A DNA stretch of 10,313 nucleotides, taken from positions 1 to 10,313 of the forward strand of contig CAYGZA010000246.1 in assembly GCA_964354135.1 (NCBI GenBank). The letters run 5' to 3'. The translations under genes were made by a program, and so were the position numbers. The notes under the pieces were generated by a model, which saw nothing but the letters and a program-made list of their open reading frames with translations, searched no databases and was not told the origin of the DNA. This document shows, piece after piece, positions 1-6,205 of the stretch (its first letter is position 1; the number at the start of each line of letters is the position of its first letter). This stretch comes from CAYGZA01 sp964354135 (lineage in GTDB: Bacteria > Planctomycetota > Planctomycetia > Pirellulales > Thermoguttaceae).

Positions 1-1345
1 GGTCGATGGCCAGGAAATTGGTCATCCCGCCGCGGTGGTCCACGTGCCGGCCCATCAAGTTGATCCGGCCGGGGGCGCGGACGATGCACACCTTCTCGTC
101 CATCCCGAAACGGCGGCCGTAGCACTCCAGCACGCCGACCAGGTCCTTGCACTTCTGGCGGTGGAGCTGCTCGTGCGGGCCGTAGACGCTGCGGAGCCAC
201 CGTTTCATTCCCGGCCGGGCGGAGTCGATCCGAGCCAGCCACTGCCGCACGGTGGCGTACTGGCCGGGCTTGAGCGGCGGCCGGCCGACCGCCTCCGGGG
301 TCTCCCGCCGGAGTTTCTTCCGCCGCACGTAGTCCTGGATGGCCAGGAGCTCATCCGGCGAATTGAACCCTTGGACCCACTCCGGGTGATCGATGGGGAC
401 GGCGCGGATGCGAAACCGCGGGCCGCCTTCGTTGTCGCGCACGCCGGCCAGGAGCCGAACGATGTCGGTCAGGTAGTACTCGCCCTGGGCATTGTCGTTG
501 CGGATGAGCCCCACGCCCAGGTAGAAGACCTCGGCCCGCATCAAGTACAGGCTGGGATTGACGCCGGCGCAGAGCTTGTCGAGCTCTCGGCCGGCGTAGC
601 GACGGCCGCCGACGTGGAGGTTGTATTTCTCGCTCTGAAGGACCTTTTCCAGCTTCGCCCGATCGACGGACTCTTTGCGGCCCAGCGCAAGCAGCTCGCC
701 GACGGCGGCCTGCTGCTTGGCGGGATTGGGGACGTGCCGGTTGACGATCCTGAGGAGGTCGGCCGCGCCCAGCTCCTCGCCTCCGGCCGCTTGCGCCCTC
801 AGGTCGTCGGCGATCATCTGCCGGGCCAAGTCCACTCGCTCGATGATGTCCAGGGCCTGGCCGTCCTCGGCGACGAACACCCGGCCCACGGAGCCCTCGG
901 TGGCCTTGGTTCGCGGCACGGTCAGGAGGGCCATGTCGGCCCGCTGCCGGACGTAGCCGCTCACGAGGGCATCCAACGCGGCCTCCTCCAGGTACTTGTC
1001 TCCCATGGCCAGGAGCACGTAGCCCTGGTAGCCGATGGCCTGGAGCGCCGCGGCGGCAATCTTGGCCGCGTGCCCGGTCCCCAACTGCGGCTCCTGGTAG
1101 GCGTACAAGACCCCTTCGTGCTCGCGGGCAACGGTGGCCGCGACCTGCTCGGCCTTCGATCCGACCACCAGGAGAAAGCGGCCAAACCGCCGCTTCTTCA
1201 TCGCGGTGATCTGCCGGTTGACGGCCGGCACGCCGTCGATCTCGAAGCAGACCTTGCCCAGGTCGCTGCGGCCCATGCGGGTCCCCTTGCCCGCCGCGAG
1301 AAGCACCACCATGGTCTGTTCGGGGATCCCCTGGTTTGCCTCCAC
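1..1345 (-). CDS. Bifunctional GlmU-like uridylyltransferase / GHMP (galactokinase-type) sugar kinase, 3' end outside window
   Basis: 448 codons are visible before the left edge. Residues 15-24 read LLAAGKGTRM, the nucleotide-binding loop of sugar-1-phosphate nucleotidyltransferases, followed by the conserved Lys31. QLGTGHA (87-93), the metal-binding-type Asp116 (MGDKYL) and NDNAQGEYYLTDI (283-295) closely match the uridylyltransferase half of GlmU, so UTP is the probable nucleotide. Residues 422-448 then read as a galactokinase-family N-terminus: RAPGRINLMGRHVDHRGG. No GlmU-type left-handed beta-helix lies between them. The pyrophosphorylase-then-kinase order recalls Bacteroides Fkp (fucokinase/GDP-fucose pyrophosphorylase), so I infer a cytoplasmic salvage enzyme: free sugar to sugar-1-phosphate to UDP-sugar. 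The sugar is unknown. The GTG start at 1345 is chosen because GAGGAG lies 7 nt upstream; an ATG at 1312 has no comparable site. The kinase Glu expected in GEHTDY is Arg here. Confidence is high for the first domain and good for the second, of which only the start is seen. Confidence 0.87.
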   Translation of the reverse strand, partial: MEANQGIPEQTMVVLLAAGKGTRMGRSDLGKVCFEIDGVPAVNRQITAMKKRRFGRFLLVVGSKAEQVAATVAREHEGVLYAYQEPQLGTGHAAKIAAAALQAIGYQGYVLLAMGDKYLEEAALDALVSGYVRQRADMALLTVPRTKATEGSVGRVFVAEDGQALDIIERVDLARQMIADDLRAQAAGGEELGAADLLRIVNRHVPNPAKQQAAVGELLALGRKESVDRAKLEKVLQSEKYNLHVGGRRYAGRELDKLCAGVNPSLYLMRAEVFYLGVGLIRNDNAQGEYYLTDIVRLLAGVRDNEGGPRFRIRAVPIDHPEWVQGFNSPDELLAIQDYVRRKKLRRETPEAVGRPPLKPGQYATVRQWLARIDSARPGMKRWLRSVYGPHEQLHRQKCKDLVGVLECYGRRFGMDEKVCIVRAPGRINLMGRHVDHRGGMTNFLAID

Positions 1346-1352
1346 GGGCTGT

Positions 1353-1358
1353 CTCCTC
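1353..1358 (-). promoter_or_regulatory. Ribosome binding site deciding the GTG start at 1345
   Basis: GAGGAG on the minus strand lies 7 nt before GTG 1345. It favours this GTG over the in-frame ATG eleven codons downstream. Confidence 0.7.
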
Positions 1359-1398
1359 GGAATGACCTTGCACAGCCGATAGGGTGTTCACGGGAGAA

Positions 1399-1417
1399 GA
1401 TCGGCCGGCGGCCGATC
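1399..1417. repeat. 19-bp near-perfect palindrome at the presumed transcription start
   Basis: Arms GATCGGCCG and CGGCCGATC are separated by one base. The palindrome begins just downstream (minus direction) of a TACAAT box, so the putative +1 near 1416 falls at its edge. It could be an operator for a dimeric regulator or a 5' stem-loop on the mRNA of the nucleotidyltransferase-kinase gene. There is no following T-run, so an intrinsic terminator of the upstream gene is less likely. Confidence 0.5.
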
Positions 1418-1422
1418 CTTCG

Positions 1423-1451
1423 ATTGTACTACGGGCGGGTGGCCGTGGTAA
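1423..1451 (-). promoter_or_regulatory. Candidate sigma70-type promoter for the nucleotidyltransferase-kinase gene
   Basis: On the minus strand TTACCA (1446-1451) and TACAAT (1423-1428) are 17 bp apart. The -10 matches consensus at 5 of 6 positions and the -35 at 4 of 6. The predicted leader is about 70 nt. The -35 lies inside one copy of the 22-bp tandem repeat. Confidence 0.4.
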
Positions 1452-1477
1452 AGCTGGCGGGTGGCCGTGGCAAAGCG
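1434..1477. repeat. 22-bp tandem repeat, two copies
   Basis: Copies 1434-1455 and 1456-1477 agree at 20 of 22 positions, each starting GGCGGGTGGCCGTGG. They occupy the gap between the DUF255 gene and the nucleotidyltransferase-kinase gene. The motif looks like one of the short intergenic phrases found repeatedly in planctomycete genomes; that attribution is from memory and untested here. Confidence 0.8.
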
Positions 1478-1492
1478 AAGCGTGTCCCGGGA

Positions 1493-3583
1493 TCACGCGC
1501 GCCCACGCAGGCTGCCGAGGGCATCCAGGACCGCCTCTTTACCGGAAACGGGAGCCCGGCAGGTGGAATCCTCGCAGAGGAAGAGCGTCGGGCCGGGGCC
1601 AAGCGGCTCTTTGTCGCGGAAGATCGGAGCGAGGGCGACGGAACGAGGGCTATCCCCGTCGGCCCCGTCGCGAAACGCGACCACCTTGTTCGGCAGGTAA
1701 GGGCGGTGCAGCCCGGCAAGGACCTCGGCCGTCGCGGCCCGGTCCCCGCCGCCGAGGACCACCAGCTCCGGCGTCGGCCCCAGATACGCATCCAACGCCA
1801 AGAGCATCTGGCCGACGGCCAGGGGCGATCGTTCCATGAGCCCGGCCGCTGCCCGCAGTGCCGCCTCGGCCGCCGACAAGTAGTCGTCGCGGGCGCAGAG
1901 CTTGCCCAGACGCAGAAGTGCCGCCGTCGCCAAACCGCCGCCGCTGGGAACCGAGGCGTCGAGCACGTCCTTCTTCTGCACCAAGAGCGGGCCGTGATCG
2001 GCCGCAACCGTGTAGAACCCGCCCCGCTCGGGATCGGCGAATCGGGCGAGGATCTCATCGGCCAGGCGGATCGCGGCGTCGATCCACCGCTCTTCAAACC
2101 GGCTCTCGTACAGCGTGACCAGGGCGCCGGCCAGAGCGGCGTAATCCTCCAGGAAAGCGTCGACGTCGCCGCGACCTCGGCGCCAAGCGTGGAGGAGGCC
2201 GCCGTTGCCGCCGCGGAGACCCTCGGGACTCAGGAGGAAGTCGGCTGCCCGGGCGGCGGCGTCCGCGTAACGCGGCTCGCCGAGGACCGCGCCGGCGCGG
2301 GCCAGCGCGTCGATCATCAGGCCGTTCCAGCCGGCCAGCACTTTGTCGTCTCGGCCGGGCCGGGCGCGGCGGCTGCGGGCCTCGAAGAGCTTGCGGCGGC
2401 CGGCGACCAGCTCCGCCGCCATCTCGACGGGATCCCGGCCGAGGATCTCGGCGCACTCGGGGGGCGTCTTGGCACGGTTGAGGATGTTCCGGCCGTCGAA
2501 GTTCCCCGCCTCGGTCACGTCGTACACGTATGCAAAGGATTCCGTCGCCTCGGGGCCGAGAATCCCGCGGACCTCTTCAAGCGTCCAGAGATAGAACAGC
2601 CCTTCACGGCCTTCGCTGTCGGCGTCTTCGCTGGTGTAGAATCCACCGGCCGGATGGGTCATGTCGCGGAGCACGTAATCGAGGGTCTCGCGGACTACCT
2701 GAGCGTATTGCGGCTCCCCGGTCGCCTGCCATGCTTCCAGATAGCAAGCGGCCAGGAGGGCGTTGTCGTAAAGCATCTTCTCGAAGTGCGGCACGAGCCA
2801 CCGGGCGTCGGTGCTGTAGCGATGGAAACCGCCGCCCAAATGGTCGTAGAGCCCGCCGGCGGCCATCTTGTCCAGGGCGGTTGCGGCCATCTTCAGCAAA
2901 TGCCCATCGCCGGTGCGGTGCCAGCGGCGCAAAAGCAACTGCAAGGCCATCGGCTGCGGGAACTTCGGCGCGGAGCCGAAGCCGCCGTACACCGGATCGA
3001 CGACCTGGCCCAGGAGGCTGCACGCCGCTTCGATGAGGCCGTGGCCAAGCCCGTCCGCGGCGCCGGGGGCCGCGCCCCAAGCCGTGGAATCGCGGAGCCA
3101 CTGCGCGAGCCTCTTGGCCTGCTGGAGGGCCTCGCCGCGGCGGTGCTTCCAGGCGTCGGCCACCGCGGCGAGCACCTGGTCGAAACCGGGCATCCCCCCG
3201 CGCGGGCTCGGCGGCCAATACGTCCCGCCGAAAAAGGGCTCCAGTTCCGGCGTCAGGAAGGCCGAGAGCGGCCACCCGCCGTGCCCCGTCATCGCTTGCA
3301 CCGCCTCCATGTAGACCTGGTCCAGCTCCGGATGTTCCTCGCGGTCCACCTTGATCGAGATGAAATCGCGGTTCAATAGCCGTGCGATCCCCGGGTCCTC
3401 GAAACTCTCGTGGGCCATCACGTGGCACCAGTGGCACGCCGAATACCCGATCGACAGGAAGATCGGCTTGTCCTGGGCCCTGGCCGCCGCTAACGCTTCC
3501 GGTCCCCACGGATGCCAGTCGACGGGATTGGCGGCGTGCTGGAGCAGATACGGGCTATTGGTCTCAGCCAGGCGATTGGGCAC
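1493..3583 (-). CDS. Thioredoxin-like DUF255 protein (YyaL / SPATA20 family)
   Basis: 696 residues, the usual length of this family. The N-terminus PNRLAETNSPYLLQHA and NPVDWHPWG are family hallmarks. A thioredoxin-like (DsbH/DUF255) domain follows, with the CHWC motif at Cys50/Cys53 inside GYSACHWCHVMAHESFED. The rest resembles a six-hairpin (alpha/alpha) glycosidase/epimerase-like domain and carries the conserved HFEKMLYDNA block (266-275) and a GWNGLMIDAL block. The biochemical role of the family is not settled; it is usually annotated as a thioredoxin-domain or N-acylglucosamine 2-epimerase-like protein. No signal peptide is seen, so it is probably cytoplasmic. The GTG start at 3583 is preferred over an ATG at 3664 because AGGAGG lies 7 nt upstream and homologs begin at this point. 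It is on the same strand as panB and the fusion gene, but gaps of 246 and 147 bp suggest separate transcription. Confidence 0.95.
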   Translation of the reverse strand: MPNRLAETNSPYLLQHAANPVDWHPWGPEALAAARAQDKPIFLSIGYSACHWCHVMAHESFEDPGIARLLNRDFISIKVDREEHPELDQVYMEAVQAMTGHGGWPLSAFLTPELEPFFGGTYWPPSPRGGMPGFDQVLAAVADAWKHRRGEALQQAKRLAQWLRDSTAWGAAPGAADGLGHGLIEAACSLLGQVVDPVYGGFGSAPKFPQPMALQLLLRRWHRTGDGHLLKMAATALDKMAAGGLYDHLGGGFHRYSTDARWLVPHFEKMLYDNALLAACYLEAWQATGEPQYAQVVRETLDYVLRDMTHPAGGFYTSEDADSEGREGLFYLWTLEEVRGILGPEATESFAYVYDVTEAGNFDGRNILNRAKTPPECAEILGRDPVEMAAELVAGRRKLFEARSRRARPGRDDKVLAGWNGLMIDALARAGAVLGEPRYADAAARAADFLLSPEGLRGGNGGLLHAWRRGRGDVDAFLEDYAALAGALVTLYESRFEERWIDAAIRLADEILARFADPERGGFYTVAADHGPLLVQKKDVLDASVPSGGGLATAALLRLGKLCARDDYLSAAEAALRAAAGLMERSPLAVGQMLLALDAYLGPTPELVVLGGGDRAATAEVLAGLHRPYLPNKVVAFRDGADGDSPRSVALAPIFRDKEPLGPGPTLFLCEDSTCRAPVSGKEAVLDALGSLRGRA

Positions 3584-3590
3584 GGGGCAT

Positions 3591-3596
3591 CCTCCT
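3591..3596 (-). promoter_or_regulatory. Ribosome binding site deciding the GTG start at 3583
   Basis: A perfect AGGAGG on the minus strand lies 7 nt from GTG 3583. An ATG between the two is out of frame. Confidence 0.75.
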
Positions 3597-3602
3597 GGGT
3601 GA

Positions 3603-3608
3603 ATTGTA
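3603..3608 (-). promoter_or_regulatory. Candidate -10 box for the DUF255 gene
   Basis: TACAAT on the minus strand matches 5 of 6 consensus positions and would give a leader of about 13 nt ending at the strong Shine-Dalgarno site. I see no good -35 at the right distance, so support is weak. Confidence 0.28.
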
Positions 3609-3661
3609 GGAGCATGCCCGACAGCGTCTCGGGCGACGGCGACCGGAGGTGAGCCTTCGGC

Positions 3662-3810
3662 CATCAGCTTTCAGCTTTCAGCGATCAGCAATCAGGCCCG
3701 TAAGTCGCTTTAGCGCAACTGGTTGCGAAAGCAGTTGCGGGGCGGCTCGTGCGCAGTCTCGGTCGCTGTCCGCCGATGGCTGATAGCCGAAAGCCGATGG
3801 CCGACAGCTC
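3662..3810. repeat. Intergenic low-complexity and hairpin phrases between panB and the DUF255 gene
   Basis: Contains a 7-bp tandem (CAGCTTT repeated near 3665-3680), a short inverted repeat CGCAAC-TG-GTTGCG near 3714-3727, and a patch at 3765-3808 in which GCCGATGGC occurs twice (3772-3780, 3793-3801) between inverted ends GCTGTC and GACAGC. No convincing gene is present. The pieces look like short interspersed phrases, not one element. Confidence 0.55.
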
Positions 3811-3850
3811 ACTTGAACGACTGCTCCTTTCACTTGAACGACTGCTCCTT
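3809..3850. repeat. Exact 21-bp tandem duplication spanning the panB stop codon
   Basis: 3809-3829 and 3830-3850 are identical. Read on the minus strand each unit encodes KEQSFK followed by TGA. The first copy in reading direction is the true end of panB; the second lies just past the stop. Confidence 0.95.
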
Positions 3851-4630
3851 GCCGGGAAAGGCCCCGCTGCGGACCTCATCGCGGTAGCGGCTGACGACGT
3901 CGAGCACGACCTGCTTCAAGTCCGCGTACGCCTTCACGTGGCGCGGCGGCCGCCCCGGCGTCAGGCCCAGAAGGTCCTGAAGCACGAGCACCTGGCCGTC
4001 GCAGCCGGCGCCGGCGCCGATGCCGATGGTAGGAATCGGCACCGCGGCCGTGACCTCGGCAGCCAGGTCGGAGGGGATGCACTCCAGGACCATGGCGAAC
4101 GCCCCGGCTTGGGCCGCGGCCTTGGCGTCCTCCAGGAGCCGTCCACGATCCCGCTGCACCGAATAACCGCCCAGTTGGTGGATGCTCTGCGGCCGCAGAC
4201 CGCAGTGGGCCATGACCGGGATTCCCGCGGAGACCAACGCGGCAATGACCCCGGCCTGATCGGCCCCCCCTTCCAGCTTCACGGCCTGGCAGCGGGTCTC
4301 TTTCAGGACCCGGGCCGCGTTGCGGATCGCCTCGTGGGTGCCTAAATGATACGTCGGAAACGGAAGGTCAACGATCACCAGCGCATGGCGGACCGCCCGG
4401 CCGACCATCTCGGCGTGGTAGATCATCTGATCCAGGGTCACGGGGAGCGTCGTCGCGTGGCCCTGCACGACCATGCCCAGGCTGTCCCCCACGAGGATGC
4501 CCTCGATGCCGGCGGAATCGAGCAAGGCAGCCATCGTATAGTCGTAGGCTGTCAGCATGGTGATCTTCTGTCCGGCAACCTTCATGGCGGCAAACCGCGG
4601 GACGGACATTGGGCTCGTTTCGGCGCTCAT
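3830..4630 (-). CDS. panB: 3-methyl-2-oxobutanoate hydroxymethyltransferase (ketopantoate hydroxymethyltransferase)
   Basis: 266 residues, close to the 264 of E. coli PanB. The cytoplasmic enzyme transfers a hydroxymethyl group from 5,10-methylene-tetrahydrofolate to alpha-ketoisovalerate, giving ketopantoate, the first committed step toward pantothenate and CoA. The TIM-barrel landmarks are all present: LTAYDYTMA, GILVGDSLGMVVQGH with the metal ligand Asp49, VDLPF with Asp88, KLEGG with Glu120, VMAHCGLRPQS, the catalytic-type Glu183 in LECIPS, and IGIGAG. The ATG at 4630 is chosen for family length; it has a modest AGGCGAG upstream. An upstream TTG (4663) would add 11 unconserved residues that overlap the candidate -10. 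The last codons are part of a 21-bp tandem duplication that includes the stop. panC and panD are not nearby. Confidence 0.97.
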   Translation of the reverse strand: MSAETSPMSVPRFAAMKVAGQKITMLTAYDYTMAALLDSAGIEGILVGDSLGMVVQGHATTLPVTLDQMIYHAEMVGRAVRHALVIVDLPFPTYHLGTHEAIRNAARVLKETRCQAVKLEGGADQAGVIAALVSAGIPVMAHCGLRPQSIHQLGGYSVQRDRGRLLEDAKAAAQAGAFAMVLECIPSDLAAEVTAAVPIPTIGIGAGAGCDGQVLVLQDLLGLTPGRPPRHVKAYADLKQVVLDVVSRYRDEVRSGAFPGKEQSFK

Positions 4631-4649
4631 GGGGAAAACTCGCCTGGTT

Positions 4650-4679
4650 GTTAAAATGGGCAAACTACGGCCGGGTCAA
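4650..4679 (-). promoter_or_regulatory. Candidate sigma70-type promoter for panB
   Basis: On the minus strand TTGACC (4674-4679, 5 of 6) and TTTAAC (4650-4655, 4 of 6) are 18 bp apart, implying a leader of roughly 13-15 nt before ATG 4630. It lies in the 236-bp divergent gap shared with the secreted-protein gene. Confidence 0.42.
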
Positions 4680-4854
4680 AGATACGGGCACTTGCCGGCT
4701 CACAGGACGGGCATTTTACGGCAGCTCGGTGCGCCCGGAAAGCTGGCCAACGGTGCGCCCCAGGGTTATCCTTATAGGTAGTGGCGAGCTGAGACGCCGA
4801 AAGCCGGGGGGGGAGCGGCGCGTCCGCCAGGAACAGAGTTGGGCTCTTTTTTGC

Positions 4855-4860
4855 GAGGGG
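4855..4860 (+). promoter_or_regulatory. Ribosome binding site deciding the ATG start at 4867
   Basis: GAGGGG lies 6 nt before ATG 4867. The same frame is open back to 4609, but this site and the signal peptide that follows fix the start. Confidence 0.7.
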
Positions 4861-4866
4861 TTTGCC

Positions 4867-5916
4867 ATGGGGTCCCGACGTCGGCTGGCCGTAATTCTCG
4901 GATGCGCGGGTGCGTTGTGGCTGGGGATGGGGGCAGGCGCCCTGTGGGCCCAGCGGCGCGTTGGCCGCGGCGAAGCCCCTCCTCAGCCGCGGCTCCCGGA
5001 ACTGACGGTGCAAGGGACCGTGGAAGACGTGCGGCCCGGCTTTCTGAAGGTGGCCACCAACGCCGGCCAGACCTGGGTCCTGCGAGTCCTGCCCAATGCC
5101 AAGGTCCAGGTGACCGGCAAGGCCACTCGGGAGTTTCTCTCTGCCGGGCAGTACATCCGTTTTGTTGCCGAGGTGGACACGCGGCGGGCGCGTGTCGAGC
5201 AACCGGTGAGCAAGCTCACTATCTTTACGCCCAACCTGGAGGTGCAGCCGGGGGCTTTTCCCGAAACGGGGCTCGGAGGCGGCTTCGGTGAGAAGGCCGA
5301 CGGCGAAAAGAAGGCCGGCGAGCGGAAAAAGCCGGCTTTCGGCCAGAGTGCCGGACTTGGGGCGGGCCTCGGATTCGGTCTGGGGGCCGGGCCCGCGCCG
5401 GCTTTCGCGCCTGGACCGGGCGGCGGCCGCAAGGGCGGCCCCGGCGGAGGTCCCGCCGGCAAGGGGGCCGTGCCTGCCAACCAGACCTTTGAGGTCCGCG
5501 GACAAATCAGCTCCATCAAGGCGGCAAGGGTGACGCTGCACGTGCCCAATCAGCACTTCAAGTCTGCCCTTAAGATCGAGATCGCGGAAGACGCGGACAT
5601 CGACGTGGAGTTGGCCGGCCCCAACTCCATCGCAGTCGTCCAGAAGGGGGACAAAGTTCAGGGAAAGGGGAGTCAACTCAGCGAGAACACCGGCGGGCTG
5701 CTGGAAGTCGAGATCGCGCTGGGCGAGCCGCTCGGCAGTGGGCAAGCCAAGCGAAAGCCCCCGGCCAAGACCGAACGGACCACGCGGTCCAAGCGGTCCG
5801 GCGACGCCGCGGAACCGGCGGAGAGACCGCCCGCCGGCGAGAAAGGCGGTCGCAAGCCCGCCCATAAGGCACCCCCCGACCAGGTGCCCGGCGAGGACGC
5901 CAAGGGCCCCGCCTGA
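4867..5916 (+). CDS. Secreted hypothetical protein with two related beta-rich units and a Gly/Pro/Lys linker
   Basis: 349 residues, function not recognised. Residues 1-29 look like a Sec signal peptide: an RRR n-region, a hydrophobic core, then GALWA before Gln29. Cys13 in VILGC is a poor lipobox candidate because the hydrophobic stretch continues past it. A first unit (about 45-126) has the pattern VQGTVEDV...VTGKATREFLSAGQYIRFVAEV...LTIFTP. A second unit (about 208-290) starts FEVRGQISSI and repeats the layout with IEIAEDADIDVEL and VQKGDKVQGKG, suggesting an ancient duplication of an OB-like or small beta-barrel fold. A linker (127-207) and a tail (291-349) are low-complexity, rich in Gly, Pro, Ala, Lys and Arg. 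Similar proteins occur, as far as I recall, mainly in Planctomycetota. An envelope or periplasmic location is likely. It is divergent from panB and upstream of gapA, but neither neighbour suggests a role. Confidence 0.85.
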   Translation: MGSRRRLAVILGCAGALWLGMGAGALWAQRRVGRGEAPPQPRLPELTVQGTVEDVRPGFLKVATNAGQTWVLRVLPNAKVQVTGKATREFLSAGQYIRFVAEVDTRRARVEQPVSKLTIFTPNLEVQPGAFPETGLGGGFGEKADGEKKAGERKKPAFGQSAGLGAGLGFGLGAGPAPAFAPGPGGGRKGGPGGGPAGKGAVPANQTFEVRGQISSIKAARVTLHVPNQHFKSALKIEIAEDADIDVELAGPNSIAVVQKGDKVQGKGSQLSENTGGLLEVEIALGEPLGSGQAKRKPPAKTERTTRSKRSGDAAEPAERPPAGEKGGRKPAHKAPPDQVPGEDAKGPA

Positions 5917-5929
5917 CGCGCCGGTGCTT

Positions 5930-5982
5930 GTGGTGCAGCCGTCTCGGCTGCACGGCCCCGGCAGGCGGGACGCCTGCACCAC
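5930..5982. repeat. Nested inverted repeat (two hairpins within an outer stem)
   Basis: Outer arms GTGGTGCAG (5930-5938) and CTGCACCAC (5974-5982) enclose two hairpins: GTGCAGCC-5 nt-GGCTGCAC (5933-5953) and GCAGGC-5 nt-GCCTGC (5961-5977). It begins 14 bp after the stop of the secreted-protein gene. It could stabilise the mRNA 3' end; there is no T-run of an intrinsic terminator. I recognise it as a phrase type common in planctomycete intergenic DNA (from memory). Confidence 0.8.
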
Positions 5983-6025
5983 GTGGCCGCGAGGATGCCC
6001 CCCGCACCCGGCCTGCCCGCGGGAG

Positions 6026-6054
6026 TTGCTGGTGCCCGTAACGCCCAGTATAAT
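6026..6054 (+). promoter_or_regulatory. gapA: Candidate sigma70-type promoter for gapA
   Basis: A perfect TATAAT (6049-6054) lies 17 bp after TTGCTG (6026-6031, only 3 of 6). Transcription would start near 6061, giving a leader of about 145 nt that contains the tandem hairpin repeat. Confidence 0.45.
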
Positions 6055-6085
6055 CTGCGGTTCTTAACTTGCCTTTGACGTCGAA

Positions 6086-6146
6086 GTAGGACCGGCGTCT
6101 CGCCGGTTACAGTAGGATCGGCGTCTCGCCGGTTACAGTAGGACCG
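6086..6146. repeat. 26-bp tandem hairpin repeat in the gapA leader
   Basis: Copies 6086-6111 and 6112-6137 differ at one base and a third partial copy covers 6138-6146. Each full copy holds CCGGCG or TCGGCG, TCT, CGCCGG, so each can form a short stem. The array ends about 60 bp before the gapA start and would be transcribed if the promoter call is right. Confidence 0.88.
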
Positions 6147-6192
6147 CATCGTAGTCGCCCTGCCCCAGCCACTGAGGGGTGGGTCTATCCAA

Positions 6193-6199
6193 AAGGAGG
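6193..6199 (+). promoter_or_regulatory. Ribosome binding site deciding the GTG start at 6206
   Basis: AAGGAGG lies 6 nt upstream of GTG 6206. The frame is also open from a GTG at 6179, but that start would place the Shine-Dalgarno site inside the coding sequence and add unconserved residues. Confidence 0.8.
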
Positions 6200-6205
6200 C
6201 GTATT

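Noticed and set aside
351..1496. Minus-strand open frame overlapping the nucleotidyltransferase
   Set aside because: It is in another frame, gives Arg/Gly/Pro-rich nonsense, and overlaps the true GlmU-like frame that runs to the window edge.
35..3379. A very long plus-strand open frame of more than 1100 codons
   Set aside because: It is antisense to two well-supported minus-strand genes with clear family motifs. High GC leaves the opposite strand free of stops, and its translation shows no recognisable domain.
3685..3879. Small minus-strand open frame before the DUF255 gene
   Set aside because: It overlaps the end of panB out of frame and is composed of repeat-derived Ser/Arg residues, with no ribosome binding site seen.
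4772..4778. TATAGG as a -10 box for the secreted-protein gene
   Set aside because: Only 4 of 6 consensus matches and no plausible -35 at 16-18 bp upstream.
4806..4813. Run of eight G residues upstream of the secreted-protein gene
   Set aside because: A homopolymer in a GC-rich gap with no coding consequence; it may be natural or a sequencing artefact.
4651..5982. Minus-strand open frame of 443 codons opposite the secreted protein
   Set aside because: The plus-strand frame has a Shine-Dalgarno site, a signal peptide and internal domain repetition; the reverse frame has none of these.
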